A DNA stretch of 64,000 bases. Source: Clostridium sp. JN-1. Lineage in GTDB: Bacteria > Bacillota > Clostridia > Clostridiales > Clostridiaceae. Position numbers and translations under genes: made by a program. A model generated the notes under the pieces. It searched no databases and was not told the DNA's origin. It saw only the letters and a program-made list of their open reading frames with translations. Location of the stretch: positions 2,170,001-2,234,000 of the forward strand of contig NZ_CP033465.1 in the NCBI RefSeq assembly GCF_003718715.1, in the 5' to 3' direction. Of the stretch, positions 28,079 to 38,939 are shown piece after piece (position 1 is the first letter of the stretch; each line of letters starts with the position of its first letter).

Positions 28079-28204
28079 CTAGGCCAAAGTTACAATCGCA
28101 GCTAGAGCTATAACAGTTGCAAATATGCCGTCATTAAACGTCCCATAAAAAATTACACCTAATGCTAAAATTATAGTTAAAGCTATCAAATTAGTGCAGC
28201 TCAT
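28079..28204 (-). CDS. 41-aa hydrophobic small protein, paralogue of the one at 28671
   Basis: The minus strand encodes MSCTNLIALTIILALGVIFY, then GTFNDGIFATVIALAAIVTLA. It has one or two membrane helices. From ALGVIFY onward it is nearly identical to the 60-aa protein at 28671-28853 but lacks that protein's Cys/Arg head. GGGGGGAT lies just upstream of the ATG at 28204. It is probably a tandem duplicate sitting at the edge of the mobile-element remnant. The function is unknown. Confidence 0.65.
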   Translation of the reverse strand: MSCTNLIALTIILALGVIFYGTFNDGIFATVIALAAIVTLA

Positions 28205-28254
28205 TTGTATCCCCCCCTTATTTAGGCCTTGGGTTTTATTTTTCATATGTTTTT

Positions 28255-28596
28255 TTAATTTCTATCCTTTTTAATTAAAACATTTACTTGATTAAATGCC
28301 TTTTTTATCTCTTCTTGTTTTGTTTTTTCATCCATTTCCTTATTTTTAACTTTTCTAGAGAGGTTATTTACTATATCTAAAAACTTAGGATTTGCCAATA
28401 GCTTTGCAAACTCTTGAACATCTTTATCTTTGTTATTATTAGTAGCCGTATTTGAAGTCCTATTATTATTGTTATTGTTATTGTTATTTCTATTCATGCC
28501 AAGTGCAGACATCAATGAAATAATCTGATTTATATCTATATCTCTTAGAATATCGTTTAATGAATTTCCCCTGCCTCTTTCTCGATGTTTAGACAT
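28255..28596 (-). CDS. Asn-rich small protein, unknown function
   Basis: The 113-aa product has a basic head (MSKHRERGRGNSLNDILRDI) and a predicted helical stretch (INQIISLMSALGMNR). A run of nine Asn residues joins it to a helical, charged C-terminal half (FAKLLANPKFLDIVNNLSRK). The poly-Asn tract comes from AAT/AAC repeats and may vary in length. It shares a cluster with Cys-rich and acidic membrane proteins, reminiscent of spore-surface proteins; that is inference only. Its ATG follows GGAGG. Confidence 0.65.
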   Translation of the reverse strand: MSKHRERGRGNSLNDILRDIDINQIISLMSALGMNRNNNNNNNNNRTSNTATNNNKDKDVQEFAKLLANPKFLDIVNNLSRKVKNKEMDEKTKQEEIKKAFNQVNVLIKKDRN

Positions 28597-28621
28597 TATA
28601 TAATTTACCTCCTTTTATATT

Positions 28622-28660
28622 AAGGAGAGCCCAACTTTGACTCTCCTATTTTTTATCCGT
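28622..28660. terminator. Hairpin between small-protein genes
   Basis: AAGGAGAG and CTCTCCT form the stem with TATTTTTTAT on the plus side. Because the genes run on the minus strand, its role may be attenuation between them. Confidence 0.4.
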
Positions 28661-28670
28661 CCTTATATTT

Positions 28671-28853
28671 TTATAATGCAAATATAGCTGCTAAAACTAT
28701 AACTGTTGCAAATATACCATCATTAAATCCCCTATAGAATATTACTCCTAATCCTAATATTATAGCTAAAGCAATTAAGCCTTCACAACTTATACCACAG
28801 CAGCAATTTTCTCTTCTATCACAGCAGCAATCGTCTCTTCTTCTAGAACTCAT
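28671..28853 (-). CDS. Cys-rich 60-aa membrane protein
   Basis: The head is basic and Cys-rich (MSSRRRDDCCCDRRENCCCG), followed by two short hydrophobic stretches (CEGLIALAIILGLGVIFY and GIFATVIVLAAIFAL). The cysteine triplets could bind metal or cross-link. I recognise no named family; similar small proteins in clostridia are often sporulation-associated. AGGAGG precedes the ATG. The tail is repeated in the 41-aa protein at 28079-28204. Confidence 0.7.
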   Translation of the reverse strand: MSSRRRDDCCCDRRENCCCGISCEGLIALAIILGLGVIFYRGFNDGIFATVIVLAAIFAL

Positions 28854-29006
28854 TTTCTATTCCTCCTAATTTTTCTATTTATTTTCCATTCGAATTCTTA
28901 AGTAAATCATGTAAATAATACTTTATCTTTATTAAAAAGTTTTTTATAGTATATATTATTCATATTTATCCATTTTGTGCTTGTAATTTACTATACCTAC
29001 ATAATC

Positions 29007-29753
29007 TTAATCATCATCATAACCATCGTCTGCTTCATTATCGCAAGGTTTGTCTTCTTCATATTGTTCCTCTTCATCATACGGCTCATCCTCATATTCA
29101 TAATCATCTTTGTCACCGCATCTATCCTCTTCATAATCATGATCTTTATCTTCATCATAATCTTCATCATAATCTTCATCATAATCAACGTCTACTGCAT
29201 TATTGCGTGGATCCTCGCCGCATTGTTCTTCTTCATCATACGGATTATCTTCATATTTATAATCATCTTCCTCATATCTATCACAATCTTCATCTTTATC
29301 CTCATCATAATCTTCATCACAATCTTCATCTTTATCATCGCATCTGTCTTCATCACAGTCACATTCATCTTCTTCTGAGCAATCATCTGGTTCTTCTATA
29401 CAATTATTCTTACAGTCATCACTTGGGAATGAACAAAGCAGCAAAAGCAGCAGTATAATTATGCCTATACCTATACCGTTACCACTTCTACAGTTTCTTT
29501 TTCCATAATGATGTTTGCAGCAGCTTGAACCACGACAGCAGTACGCCTTATAAAAAACAATAAATAAGAAAAATATTAAAATCCACCTATTGTTACCACC
29601 AAAACAACCATTATTATTAAAACAACTGTCACTGCTGTCATTACTATTACCGCTGTCACAATTGTCATTGTTGTCACAGCTGTCATTGCTACTGCAGCTA
29701 TCATTTCCATTGTGCATACTATTGAACATATCTATAAGTTGATTTATCTCCAT
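29007..29753 (-). CDS. Acidic, Cys-rich two-helix membrane protein with internal repeats
   Basis: The 248-aa protein has three zones. A Ser/Asn/Asp/Cys-rich head has repeated CDNND-like units. A double-membrane zone has WILIFFLFIVFYKAYCC and GIGIGIIILLLLLLC around a Cys/His/basic loop (GSSCCKHHYGKRNC). The tail of about 140 residues is almost all Asp, Glu, Tyr, Lys and Cys. Within the tail a unit recurs (YKYEDNPYDEEEQCGED and YEYEDEPYDEEEQYEED) with DYDEDYDED ladders between. The tail could bind cations such as Ca2+. The function is unknown and a spore or cell-surface role is speculation. It follows the small Cys-rich genes and starts after GGAGGGAAAC. Confidence 0.75.
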   Translation of the reverse strand: MEINQLIDMFNSMHNGNDSCSSNDSCDNNDNCDSGNSNDSSDSCFNNNGCFGGNNRWILIFFLFIVFYKAYCCRGSSCCKHHYGKRNCRSGNGIGIGIIILLLLLLCSFPSDDCKNNCIEEPDDCSEEDECDCDEDRCDDKDEDCDEDYDEDKDEDCDRYEEDDYKYEDNPYDEEEQCGEDPRNNAVDVDYDEDYDEDYDEDKDHDYEEDRCGDKDDYEYEDEPYDEEEQYEEDKPCDNEADDGYDDD

Positions 29754-29828
29754 GGTTTCCCTCCTTAAAATACTTTCTATTCCCTAATATTTTATTCTAA
29801 TAGCAATTTTTTTGACACATAAATAAAA

Positions 29829-29873
29829 GAGCATACTTCAAAATAAAATAATATTTGAAATACACTCTTAATT
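29829..29873. terminator. Bidirectional terminator
   Basis: AAGAGCATACTTCAAA pairs with TTTGAAATACACTCTT, with A and T tracts at the two ends, between the CPBP gene and the acidic protein gene. Confidence 0.7.
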
Positions 29874-29889
29874 ATTTTTTAGTTTTAAT

Positions 29890-30648
29890 TTAAATTTTAT
29901 CAATTAAAAGGGCAATAGTTGTCATAAAATTAAATGTAAAATGATTAAATACAGAATACCAATATCCTTTTTTATCTATTAAATAGCAGTTATATATACC
30001 TATCCACACTAATATCGGAAATGACATTAAATTAAAGTGTGCAAATCCAAATATGAGGCTGCTTAGTAATGCAGCCAAGTATATACCTATTCTATCTTTA
30101 AATATCTTCTCAAAAAACAGCCATCTAAAGACAAATTCCTCAACTACAGGTGCAAATATTATAATAACGGGAATTATGATTATGAATTTTCGCAGCGGCA
30201 TATTGGTCATCCAATAAACCACTTCTTGCTCTGGTAACTGTACTTTAACCTTTAAAAGTAACATAGTTTCAATAATAAATATAAACATCGATATAATGTA
30301 CGAAATAGCAGCAAATTTCAAGGCAAACAATACGTTAAAGTTTTTTCCTCCAAATTTAAATCTTTCGCAGTCGAATTTTAATCTATTACTTATAGTTCTC
30401 TTGTATTGAATCGTTTCATTTGTAATATACATACCTGAAGCCTTAATATATCTAATATCAAATGCTACAAGTATAAAAGGCAGCAAATTTTGTGTAAACA
30501 TAGATCCAACTATATAAAATAACGTTATTACAATTAATATAATTGTACTTCTATTCTTCTCCCTCCAAAACCTAGCAAAGATAATGAGCGGCGGGATATA
30601 TACTAATAAAAATACAAGTACATCTTTTATAATATCTAATTTTATCAC
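29890..30648 (-). CDS. CPBP family intramembrane metalloprotease
   Basis: A 252-aa polytopic membrane protein of the CAAX-protease/bacteriocin-processing family. The catalytic motifs are EEFVFRW (EExxxR type) and FGFAHF, placed in the C-terminal hydrophobic half; the third motif lies in the last helices. Such enzymes are implicated in prenyl-protein or peptide maturation or in bacteriocin self-immunity, but the substrate here is unknown. GTG at 30648 follows GGGAG by eight bases. The gene is 22 bases after engB and appears to be the last gene of the lon-engB transcript. Confidence 0.85.
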   Translation of the reverse strand: MIKLDIIKDVLVFLLVYIPPLIIFARFWREKNRSTIILIVITLFYIVGSMFTQNLLPFILVAFDIRYIKASGMYITNETIQYKRTISNRLKFDCERFKFGGKNFNVLFALKFAAISYIISMFIFIIETMLLLKVKVQLPEQEVVYWMTNMPLRKFIIIIPVIIIFAPVVEEFVFRWLFFEKIFKDRIGIYLAALLSSLIFGFAHFNLMSFPILVWIGIYNCYLIDKKGYWYSVFNHFTFNFMTTIALLIDKI

Positions 30649-30670
30649 TACAATATCTCCCTGTTTTAAA

Positions 30671-31264
30671 TTAATTTTGACAATCTATAACCTCATCAAA
30701 TAAATCTAAAAGTTCCTCTTTTCCTTGTTTTTTTAACGAGGAAAAAGTAAATACTTTATCTTCTGGATCTACATTTAAAGACTCTCTTATAATCTTTAAA
30801 TTTTTTGCAAGCTCACTTCTCTTTAATTTATCAGCTTTAGTTGCAACTATAGTATAATCATATCCATAATATCTTATCCAATTATACATAGTAATATCAT
30901 CTTGTGTTGGCTTATGCCTGCAATCTACAAGGAGTATTATCCTCTTAAGCTGCTCTCTTTGATTTAAATATGTTTCTATTACTTTCCCCCAATTTTGCTT
31001 CTCTGACTTTGATACTTTTGCATAACCGTATCCTGGTAAATCAACAAAATAAAAATTATTATTTATGAGAAAAAAATTTACAAGCCTAGTTTTGCCTGGA
31101 GTACTGCTTACTTTGACTAGCTTTCGTCTATTAGTCAAAGTATTTATCAATGATGATTTTCCAACATTAGACCTGCCCACAAATGCTATTTCTATTTTAT
31201 TATCTTTAGGATATTGGCTTGGTGATACCGCCGACGTTATAAATTCTGCTTGTTTTATTTCCAT
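30671..31264 (-). CDS. engB: Ribosome-biogenesis GTPase EngB (YihA/YsxC)
   Basis: EngB is an essential GTPase for assembly of the large ribosomal subunit. GTP-binding motifs are intact: G1 GRSNVGKSS, switch region STPGKTR, G3 [10 protein letters not shown] and G4 TKADK, followed by TFSSLKKQG as G5. Length (197 aa) is normal. The ATG follows GGGGGAT. The start is 13 bases from the lon stop, reproducing the conserved lon-engB pairing of Firmicutes. Confidence 0.95.
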   Translation of the reverse strand: MEIKQAEFITSAVSPSQYPKDNKIEIAFVGRSNVGKSSLINTLTNRRKLVKVSSTPGKTRLVNFFLINNNFYFVDLPGYGYAKVSKSEKQNWGKVIETYLNQREQLKRIILLVDCRHKPTQDDITMYNWIRYYGYDYTIVATKADKLKRSELAKNLKIIRESLNVDPEDKVFTFSSLKKQGKEELLDLFDEVIDCQN

Positions 31265-31277
31265 ATAAAATCCCCCA

Positions 31278-33608
31278 TTAATCCTTAACTAGAGCATTAT
31301 CTAATACATTATCTATATTATCAGCTAGTATATATTTAACATTGTTTTTAACTGTCTTTGGTATTTCCCTCAAATCTTTTTCATTTTCTCTAGGTATTAT
31401 TATAGTATCAATTCCAGCTCTATATGATGCCAAACTTTTTTCCTTAAGTCCTCCTATTGGTAATACCCTTCCAGTTAGCGTTATTTCACCTGTCATAGCT
31501 ACATTATGCTTTACTTTTCTCTTACTTAACGCAGAAACCATAGCTGTTACCATTGTAACACCTGCTGATGGACCATCTTTGGGAACAGCACCCTCAGGTA
31601 CATGTATATGAAGATCTTTATCTTTATAGAACTTTTCTTGTATATTATATTTTTGTGCATTAGCCCTAACATAACTATATCCAGCCTTAGCGGATTCCTT
31701 CATAACATCTCCAAGTTTGCCTGTTAGCTCCAATTTTCCAGTTCCAGGCATAACAGACACTTCTATTGGAAGTGTATCTCCACCATATCCTGTCCATGCC
31801 ATTCCAGTTACAACACCAATTTTATCTTCTTTATCTACTTTATCATAACTGAATATTTCAGGTCCCAAGTAACTTTTAACTTTAGTTACAGTTATGAGAA
31901 TATTCTTTTTATTCTTTTCCAACATTTCTGTTATAGCTTTTCTTATAACAGAAGATATCCTTCTTTCGAGGCTTCTAACACCAGATTCTCTAGTGTAATT
32001 GTCTATAATAAAGTATATTGATGAATCTGAAAACTTAATTTTACTTTCATCTATTTGATGTTCCTTAAGCTTTTTAACTATCAAATGATTCTTTGCTATA
32101 TGAAATTTTTCTTCACTCGTATATCCTGAAACTTCTATTAATTCCATTCTATCAAGCAGCGGTCTTGGTATAGTCTCTAAAGTATTTGCAGTGGTTATAA
32201 ATAAAACATGTGACAAATCAAAATCGAGCTCAAGGTAATGATCTCTAAAAGTATTATTTTGTTCGCTGTCTAATACTTCAAGTAATGCATCTGCAGGGTC
32301 TCCCCTAAAATCATTACTCATTTTATCAATTTCATCTAATAAAAACAAAGGATTTTTAGACTTTGCCTGCCTCATTCCATATATAATTCTTCCTGGGATA
32401 GCTCCAACATACGTCTTCCTATGTCCCCTTATTTCAGCTTCATCTCTAACTCCTCCTAATGACATCCTAACAAAGTTTCTATTAAGTGCATGTGCTATCG
32501 ACTTAGCTATAGAAGTCTTTCCAACTCCCGGAGGACCAACAAGACATAATATAGGACCTTTGAGTGAATTACTTACTTTTTTTACAGCAAGGTATTCAAT
32601 TATTCTATCCTTTACATCCTTAAGTCCATAGTGTTCCTTTTCAAGAACTTCTCTTGCTGACTTTATATCTAAATTATCTTTAGTTTCTTTATTCCATGGA
32701 AGCGCAAGTACCCAATCAATATATGTTCTTATAACTCCACCTTCAGTAGCGTAGCTTCCACTATTTTTTAATCTATCTAATTCATATAGAACCTTTTCCT
32801 TAACAGCCTTAGGTAATTTTGCCTTGTTTATCTTAGTTTTATATCTAGCTATCTCTTTTTTGTCTTCATCTTCTTCACCTAATTCTTCTTGAATAGCCTT
32901 TAGCTGTTCCCTTAAGTAGTAATCTCTTTGAACTTTATCTATTTTCTTTTTTACATTTATACCTATTTTTTTCTCAATTTTTAAAATATCTACTTCATTT
33001 ATAAGTAGATCCAAAAGCTTTTTTAATCTATCTTCTATATTATAAGTTTCTATAAGCTCTTGTCTCTTATCCTGTTTAAGCATGAGATAAGAACTAACTG
33101 TATCGGCAAATCTTCCTGGATTTTCAATTTCATCTAATGCTATAAATGTTTCTACAGGTATATTACCTGATAGTTTAACATATTCATTAAAAAATTTTTT
33201 AATACTGCGGACAAGTGCTTCACACTTATTATCTTTTTCGCATTCTTCATCCTCTAATATTTCAACTTCAACTTTAAAAAAAGGATCGATTTCAATATAT
33301 TTTTGTAACTTTCCTCTACTTTGCCCCTCGACCAAAACCCTCACTGTATCTCCTGGTAATTTGAGAATTTGCTTTATATTACAAATAGTACCTATATTAA
33401 ATATATCATCTTGACTTGGTTCTTCAACTTTCGCCTCTTTTTGAGCAGACAAAAATATTCTCTGATTTTCAAGCATTGCCTGTTCTAAAGCCAGTATGGA
33501 TTTTTCCCTACCCACATCAAAATGTAAGACCATATATGGAAATATTGTAATACCTCTTAGAGGAATTAGAGGAAGACTTTCTATTTTATTATTATCCATG
33601 TTATTCAT
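31278..33608 (-). CDS. lon: ATP-dependent protease Lon
   Basis: Lon degrades misfolded and regulatory proteins in the cytoplasm as a hexamer. Domain order is the N-terminal LON substrate domain ([20 protein letters not shown]), a coiled-coil, the AAA+ module with GPPGVGKTS near residue 358 and [10 protein letters not shown], and the protease domain with the catalytic Ser in [11 protein letters not shown] and Lys in GLKEKSLAS. The 776-aa length is complete. ATG at 33608 was preferred (GGGG upstream); a GTG at 33623 extends the frame. It follows lonB and precedes engB. Confidence 0.96.
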   Translation of the reverse strand: MNNMDNNKIESLPLIPLRGITIFPYMVLHFDVGREKSILALEQAMLENQRIFLSAQKEAKVEEPSQDDIFNIGTICNIKQILKLPGDTVRVLVEGQSRGKLQKYIEIDPFFKVEVEILEDEECEKDNKCEALVRSIKKFFNEYVKLSGNIPVETFIALDEIENPGRFADTVSSYLMLKQDKRQELIETYNIEDRLKKLLDLLINEVDILKIEKKIGINVKKKIDKVQRDYYLREQLKAIQEELGEEDEDKKEIARYKTKINKAKLPKAVKEKVLYELDRLKNSGSYATEGGVIRTYIDWVLALPWNKETKDNLDIKSAREVLEKEHYGLKDVKDRIIEYLAVKKVSNSLKGPILCLVGPPGVGKTSIAKSIAHALNRNFVRMSLGGVRDEAEIRGHRKTYVGAIPGRIIYGMRQAKSKNPLFLLDEIDKMSNDFRGDPADALLEVLDSEQNNTFRDHYLELDFDLSHVLFITTANTLETIPRPLLDRMELIEVSGYTSEEKFHIAKNHLIVKKLKEHQIDESKIKFSDSSIYFIIDNYTRESGVRSLERRISSVIRKAITEMLEKNKKNILITVTKVKSYLGPEIFSYDKVDKEDKIGVVTGMAWTGYGGDTLPIEVSVMPGTGKLELTGKLGDVMKESAKAGYSYVRANAQKYNIQEKFYKDKDLHIHVPEGAVPKDGPSAGVTMVTAMVSALSKRKVKHNVAMTGEITLTGRVLPIGGLKEKSLASYRAGIDTIIIPRENEKDLREIPKTVKNNVKYILADNIDNVLDNALVKD

Positions 33609-33783
33609 GTCTTTTCCCCTCACTTTAAAAGATTTAATTTTATACTATATTCATAACTATAATTCAATTTAAAATAAATTAATGGTTAGACTAGTATATT
33701 ATAACTGTAAAATATGTTTTTTTCAATTACTGCTTACATCTTCTCATATCATATATGTATATTAAACTTACAAATGAAATTTA

Positions 33784-35472
33784 CTATACTTTTGCTGATT
33801 CTGCTGCAAGAATATCAATATCACTTTCCATAGATAGTGATTGATCATTCTTATCATCTTTATAATTCTTAATTAAAGCTGCATCTATAACATCTTTTAT
33901 ATTATTAACTGGTAAAATTTTAACTTTTGCCAGTTTTGAAAAACTATTTTGCCAGTTTCCTTCTGGGATTATTATTATCTTAGCTCCAGCTTTTATCCCA
34001 GCTTGAATTTTAGCATTAACTCCGCCAATAGGCTTAACTTCACCATGTATTGATAGTTCACCTGTCATAGCTACTTCATTATTTACTGGGATACCTTTTA
34101 TTGCACTGTATACAGCTGATGCTATACTGATTCCAGCCGACGGTCCGTCTACAGGAGCATTTCCAGAGAAATTTACATGTATATCATACTTACTGCAATC
34201 TAAATCAAAAATTTCTTCTATTACAGTTATCACATTTTCTACTGAACACTGTGCTGTACTTTTTCTGACCATCTTTCTGTTTTGCATACTTATTTCTTCT
34301 CTATCTATAATACCTGTTATATTTAAAACTCCCTTTCGCAAATTAACCTTAGAAGCTGCAGCTTCTATTTCCATAAGAGCCCCAATATTAGAACCATATA
34401 TAGCCAAACCATTTACATATCCAATCATCGGTTTCTCATTTATCTTCTGTTCAATTCTTGGAGAATACCTTCCGTTTTCTATAACCCACTCAACATCATC
34501 TATACTTATTATATTTCTATTTTCATTTAGAGCTATACCAGATGCCAATTGTATTAGATTAACTGCATCACGACCATTACTGCAATATTTGCCTATAATA
34601 TTATAGGCACTGCTTTCCACTTTAAAGTTTATTTTTTCCACAGCATTTTTTGCTATAGTTTCAATTTCATGCGGCAGTAAATCTCTAAAGAAAATTTCTA
34701 CACATCTTGATCTTAAAGCCGGAGTGATTTCTTCTGGATTTCTAGTAGTAGCTCCAACTAATCTAAAATCTGCTGGAAGTCCATTTTCAAAAATGTCCTT
34801 AATATATACTGGTACATTTGAATCCCATGAACTATAGTAAGAGCTGTCTAAAAAAACTTTTCTATCTTCTAAAACCTTAAGTAACTTGTTCATCTCTACA
34901 GGATGCAGTTCTCCTATTTCATCTATAAATAGTATTCCTCCATGTGCTTTTGTTACAGCTCCAGGCTTTGGTTGTGGAATTCCAGCAATTCCAAGTGGTC
35001 CTGCTCCTTGATATATTGGATCATGAACAGAACCTATTAGTGGATCAGCTATACCTCTATCGTCAAATCTTATTGTAGTAGCATCTATTTCTACAAATTT
35101 AGAATTTTCATTAAACGGTGAATAGTCTTTTTCCCTTGCAAATTGCAGTACTAACCTTGCTGCTGCTGTTTTTCCAACCCCCGGCGGTCCATATATTATA
35201 ACATGCTGCGGATTTGGACCGCATAGTGCAGCTTTTAAGGCTTTTATACCTTTTTGCTGACCTATTATTTCATCAAAATTAGATGGTCTGCTTTTTTCTG
35301 TAAGAGGCTCTGTCAATTTTATATCTCTTAACTTTTTCAAATTTTCCATTTGACCTTGGCTTTCTTTATTTATAATAACCTTCCTGGAATTTTGACTTTT
35401 CAAGGCAGCAAAAAAATATATCCCCATTACGAGAGTTGCTAACATTTCAATAATTACTAAAGTATATATCAT
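33784..35472 (-). CDS. lonB: LonB, membrane-anchored Lon-like protease
   Basis: This 562-aa second Lon-type protease has an N-terminal transmembrane helix (about residues 5-22) instead of the LON domain. The AAA+ module ([13 protein letters not shown] near residue 95, GILFIDEIGEL) and the Lon peptidase domain are present, with the Ser in NAPVDGPSAGISIASAV and the Lys in GGVNAKIQAG. In Bacillus subtilis the homologue is active in the forespore under sigma-F; that regulation was not tested here. The ribosome site GGAGG is 13 bases from the ATG, a little far. It lies between clpX and lon. Confidence 0.94.
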   Translation of the reverse strand: MIYTLVIIEMLATLVMGIYFFAALKSQNSRKVIINKESQGQMENLKKLRDIKLTEPLTEKSRPSNFDEIIGQQKGIKALKAALCGPNPQHVIIYGPPGVGKTAAARLVLQFAREKDYSPFNENSKFVEIDATTIRFDDRGIADPLIGSVHDPIYQGAGPLGIAGIPQPKPGAVTKAHGGILFIDEIGELHPVEMNKLLKVLEDRKVFLDSSYYSSWDSNVPVYIKDIFENGLPADFRLVGATTRNPEEITPALRSRCVEIFFRDLLPHEIETIAKNAVEKINFKVESSAYNIIGKYCSNGRDAVNLIQLASGIALNENRNIISIDDVEWVIENGRYSPRIEQKINEKPMIGYVNGLAIYGSNIGALMEIEAAASKVNLRKGVLNITGIIDREEISMQNRKMVRKSTAQCSVENVITVIEEIFDLDCSKYDIHVNFSGNAPVDGPSAGISIASAVYSAIKGIPVNNEVAMTGELSIHGEVKPIGGVNAKIQAGIKAGAKIIIIPEGNWQNSFSKLAKVKILPVNNIKDVIDAALIKNYKDDKNDQSLSMESDIDILAAESAKV

Positions 35473-35586
35473 ATTTAAAATTCTACCTCCAAAGTTCTAT
35501 ATAATACTTTTTTTATTATGCTCATATTTTAGCTCGTATATTCCAATATAAAAATGAAGATAGAATTATTTAGAATATAAAATGAA

Positions 35587-35612
35587 CACTAAAACATATA
35601 ATTTTAGTGCTC
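35587..35612. terminator. Terminator between clpX and lonB
   Basis: The CACTAAAA and TTTTAGTG arms form an 8-bp stem just after the clpX stop on the minus strand. Confidence 0.6.
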
Positions 35613-35620
35613 ACTTTATT

Positions 35621-36910
35621 TTATGCAGTTTCTGATCCTTTTCTAGTTCTAGATTTTTTTACTTTCAAAGGAGTTCTCTTTCCTTCTTCTGCCTTTACAA
35701 CTTTAGGTTGTTTTGTTTTTATTGTATCTTTCTCTATTATAACTTTAGCTATCTCTTCTTTTGAAGGAATCTCAAACATTATATCCTTCATAGTATCTTC
35801 TATAATAGACCTAAGACCTCTGGCACCTGTATTCCTTTTGAAGGCCTCATCAGCTATAGCTTCTAAAGCATCTTCTTCAAATTCAAGTTCAACATTGTCA
35901 ATTTCAAACAACTTTTTATACTGTTTAACAAGTGCATTCTTTGGTTCTTTCAATATGCTGATTAATGCTTTCTTATTTAAGGCTTCAAGAGTTACAACTA
36001 TAGGAAGTCTGCCTACAAATTCAGGAATAAGACCAAACTTTAATAAATCACTTGGCATTATTTCTTTTAGTAGTTTACCTATATCTTTTTCATTTTTAGA
36101 TTGAATCTCAGCACCAAATCCAAGCGTACTTATTCTAGTCCTATTCTCAATGATTTTATCAATTCCATCAAATGCTCCTCCACAGATAAACAATATGTTA
36201 GTTGTATTTATCTGTATAAATTCTTGATGTGGATGTTTTCTTCCACCTTGAGGAGGAACCGATGCAACTGTTCCTTCAAGTATCTTGAGTAATGCTTGCT
36301 GAACACCTTCACCTGATACATCTCTTGTAATAGAAGGATTTTCTGATTTTCTTGCTATCTTATCTATTTCGTCTATATACACTATTCCTCTTTCAGCTTT
36401 TTCTATATCATAATCTGCATTTTGAATAAGTTTTAGAAGAATATTTTCTACATCCTCACCAACATAACCTGCCTCAGTTAATGTTGTAGCATCTGCTATA
36501 GCAAATGGTACATTTAAGAATTTAGCCAATGTTTGAGCTAAAAGAGTTTTTCCTGAACCTGTAGGTCCAAGTAATAGTATATTACTCTTTTGTAATTCAA
36601 CATCATCGCTATTGACATTGTTGTTTATTCTCTTGTAATGGTTATAAACTGCTACAGCCATAGACTTTTTAGCTTCTTCTTGACCTATTACATATTGATC
36701 AAGATATTCCTTTATTTCAATAGGCTTTGGTAAGGAACTCATATCTACTTGAATATCCTCTTCAAACTCATCACTTATTATTTCTGAGCAAAGTTCTATA
36801 CATTCATCACATATATATACTCCAGGACCTGCAATTAATCTTCTAACTTGGTCCTGCGTCTTTCCACAAAAGGAGCATTTGAGCTGTTTTTTTTCATCAA
36901 TTTTGGCCAT
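35621..36910 (-). CDS. clpX: ClpX, ATPase subunit of ClpXP
   Basis: ClpX unfolds tagged or damaged proteins and feeds them to ClpP. The N-terminal zinc-binding domain ([14 protein letters not shown] and [10 protein letters not shown]) is intact. The AAA+ module has [12 protein letters not shown] and [12 protein letters not shown]. The IGF-like loop that docks into ClpP appears as LGFGAEI; the pore loop is in GYVGEDVE. The 429-aa length is normal. GAGGTG precedes the ATG. It is 20 bases from clpP, in the tig-clpP-clpX order. Confidence 0.97.
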   Translation of the reverse strand: MAKIDEKKQLKCSFCGKTQDQVRRLIAGPGVYICDECIELCSEIISDEFEEDIQVDMSSLPKPIEIKEYLDQYVIGQEEAKKSMAVAVYNHYKRINNNVNSDDVELQKSNILLLGPTGSGKTLLAQTLAKFLNVPFAIADATTLTEAGYVGEDVENILLKLIQNADYDIEKAERGIVYIDEIDKIARKSENPSITRDVSGEGVQQALLKILEGTVASVPPQGGRKHPHQEFIQINTTNILFICGGAFDGIDKIIENRTRISTLGFGAEIQSKNEKDIGKLLKEIMPSDLLKFGLIPEFVGRLPIVVTLEALNKKALISILKEPKNALVKQYKKLFEIDNVELEFEEDALEAIADEAFKRNTGARGLRSIIEDTMKDIMFEIPSKEEIAKVIIEKDTIKTKQPKVVKAEEGKRTPLKVKKSRTRKGSETA

Positions 36911-36930
36911 TTTAACACCTCACTAAAGGT

Positions 36931-37515
36931 TTATTTCTTTTTAGTAATTACTTCATCTATTAGCCCATAATTTTTAGCTTCTTCAGGTGACATAAAATTG
37001 TCTCTTTCTGTATCTTTTTCAATTCTTTCTAAAGTCTGACCTGTTCTCTCACTGTAAATAGTATTAAGTTTTTTCTTTATCTCAAGTATTCTTTTAGCAT
37101 GAATTCCTATGTCTGTTGCTTGACCTTGGAATCCGCCTAGTGGCTGATGTATCAGTATTTCAGCATTAGGAAGTGAATACCTTTTTCCTTTTGCACCAGC
37201 ACATAATAAAAATGATCCCATTGAAGCTGCCATTCCTATACATATAGTGGATACATCAGGTTTTATATACTGCATTGTATCATAAATTGCCATTCCAGAT
37301 GTAATTGATCCTCCAGGGCTATTTATGTACAGATATATATCCTTATCAGGATCATCTGCCTCTAGAAATAACAATTGTGCAACAACTAGACTTGCACTAG
37401 TATCATTTACTTCTTCACTTAACATAATTATTCTATCTTTTAAAAGCCTAGAATAAATATCATATGACCTTTCTCCTCTATTTGTCTGTTCCACAACTAC
37501 TGGTACTAAACTCAT
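36931..37515 (-). CDS. clpP: ClpP serine protease subunit
   Basis: ClpP forms the proteolytic barrel used by ClpX and other Clp ATPases. The catalytic Ser is in [11 protein letters not shown], the His in ILIHQPLGG and the Asp near the C-terminal third ([10 protein letters not shown] region). I placed the start at 37515, where AAAGGAGGAG lies upstream. This gives 194 aa, the family's standard length, rather than the longer open frame to 37623. It lies between tig and clpX; a hairpin with T-rich tail separates it from tig. Confidence 0.97.
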   Translation of the reverse strand: MSLVPVVVEQTNRGERSYDIYSRLLKDRIIMLSEEVNDTSASLVVAQLLFLEADDPDKDIYLYINSPGGSITSGMAIYDTMQYIKPDVSTICIGMAASMGSFLLCAGAKGKRYSLPNAEILIHQPLGGFQGQATDIGIHAKRILEIKKKLNTIYSERTGQTLERIEKDTERDNFMSPEEAKNYGLIDEVITKKK

Positions 37516-37601
37516 AAATTTCTCCTCCTTTTTACTAATTATTAAAAATATTACCAGGTTAGTGTATAACAATATAATAATATTTTTAAGCTTAAAATTA
37601 A

Positions 37602-37626
37602 TTGCCAGAACAATTTCTGGCAATCA
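37602..37626 (-). terminator. Hairpin between tig and clpP
   Basis: TTGCCAGAA/TTCTGGCAA is a 9-bp stem, followed on the minus strand by TTAATTTTAAG. It allows tig and clpP to be separated transcriptionally. Confidence 0.75.
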
Positions 37627-37640
37627 ATCATCTAAATATT

Positions 37641-38939
37641 TTATGCAATTGCTTTATTGTTGTTAACTAACAGTTCAATTACTTTTTCATTAACTACTTC
37701 TATCTTTAAAAGCTTTCCTTGAGCACCTAAGATTAATTTAGCAGTTTTCTCTAATTTTTCATCATCTGTGCCATATTGTTTTGCCATTTCTTTTGCTTTA
37801 GATAAAAGTTCTTCTTCATTTGCATCAATTTTTTCAACTTTAGCTATCTCTTCTAATATTAAGTCTGTCTTTACTCTTTTTTCAGCAGTATCTTTCATAT
37901 ACTCTCTAACTTTTTCTTCAGTATTATTTGTATATTTATAATATGATTCAAGATCTAAACCTTGATATTTCAATCTCATTTCTAAATCCTTAAGCATATT
38001 ATCTACTTCTTTATCAATCATAACTTGCGGTATATCTATTGTCGTATTTGCAGATACAGCTTCTATAACAGCATCTTCAAATTCTCTTTTTTCTTTTAAT
38101 TCATTATTCTTTTCCATTTTCTTTCTTATATCAGCTTTTAACTCATCTAAAGTATCAAATTCAGAAACATCTTTAGCTAATTCATCATCTAATGCTGGTA
38201 ATTCTTTTATTTTTATATCGTTAATTTTAACTTTAAATGTAGCTTCTTTTCCATTTAATTCGTCTCTACCGTATTCTTCAGGGAACTTAACTACAACATC
38301 TTTTTCATCATCTTTATTTAAACCAATTAATTGATCTTCAAAGTTATCTATGAAAGTTCCTGAACCTATTTCAAGTTCATAATTCTTTCCTTCTCCACCT
38401 TCAAAAGGTTTTTCATCTATAAATCCCTTAAAGTCGATAACTGCTATATTTCCTTTTTCGATAGATCCTTCTTCTTTAGTTTCAATTCTAGCATTTTTCT
38501 CCTGAATTGATTTTAATTCATTTTCGATATCTTCATCTTTTACTTCATATGTTGATTTTTTTACTTCTAATTCTTTATAGTCACCAAGTTTAACTTCTGG
38601 TTTAACAACAACTGTAGCTGTATATACAAAATCCTGATTTTCTCCTATATTAACTATATTTATTTTAGGATAATCTACAGGCTTTATATCATTTTCCTCT
38701 ATAGCTTTTGGATATGTATCATCGCAGCAAAAATTTACTGCATCTTCATAAAGTACTTCTTCTCCATAATATTTCTTTATTATGTTCATTGGAGCCTTTC
38801 CCTTTCTAAATCCAGGTACGTTAAACTTCTTTGAATTTTTCTTGAAAGACTTTTTTACACAATCATTAAATTTTTCTGTTTCTACTGTTATCTCTAGTTT
38901 AACAACATTGTTTTCTAGTTTTTCTATTTTAGCATTCAT
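37641..38939 (-). CDS. tig: Trigger factor chaperone
   Basis: Trigger factor binds the ribosome exit and folds nascent chains, with a peptidyl-prolyl isomerase domain. The ribosome-binding loop GFRKGKAP is conserved near residue 45. The FKBP-like domain begins around [20 protein letters not shown]. The C-terminal chaperone arms are highly charged and helical. The length (432 aa) is normal. Start ATG 38939 follows AGGAGG; an in-frame start at 38981 is less likely. It heads the tig-clpP-clpX-lonB-lon-engB group. Confidence 0.96.
   Translation of the reverse strand: MNAKIEKLENNVVKLEITVETEKFNDCVKKSFKKNSKKFNVPGFRKGKAPMNIIKKYYGEEVLYEDAVNFCCDDTYPKAIEENDIKPVDYPKINIVNIGENQDFVYTATVVVKPEVKLGDYKELEVKKSTYEVKDEDIENELKSIQEKNARIETKEEGSIEKGNIAVIDFKGFIDEKPFEGGEGKNYELEIGSGTFIDNFEDQLIGLNKDDEKDVVVKFPEEYGRDELNGKEATFKVKINDIKIKELPALDDELAKDVSEFDTLDELKADIRKKMEKNNELKEKREFEDAVIEAVSANTTIDIPQVMIDKEVDNMLKDLEMRLKYQGLDLESYYKYTNNTEEKVREYMKDTAEKRVKTDLILEEIAKVEKIDANEEELLSKAKEMAKQYGTDDEKLEKTAKLILGAQGKLLKIEVVNEKVIELLVNNNKAIA

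Noticed and set aside
28977-29458. Long plus-strand frames with Ile/Phe- or His-rich translations opposite the acidic protein gene
   Set aside because: They are mirror images of GAT/GAA repeats in the minus-strand acidic gene and lack ribosome sites.
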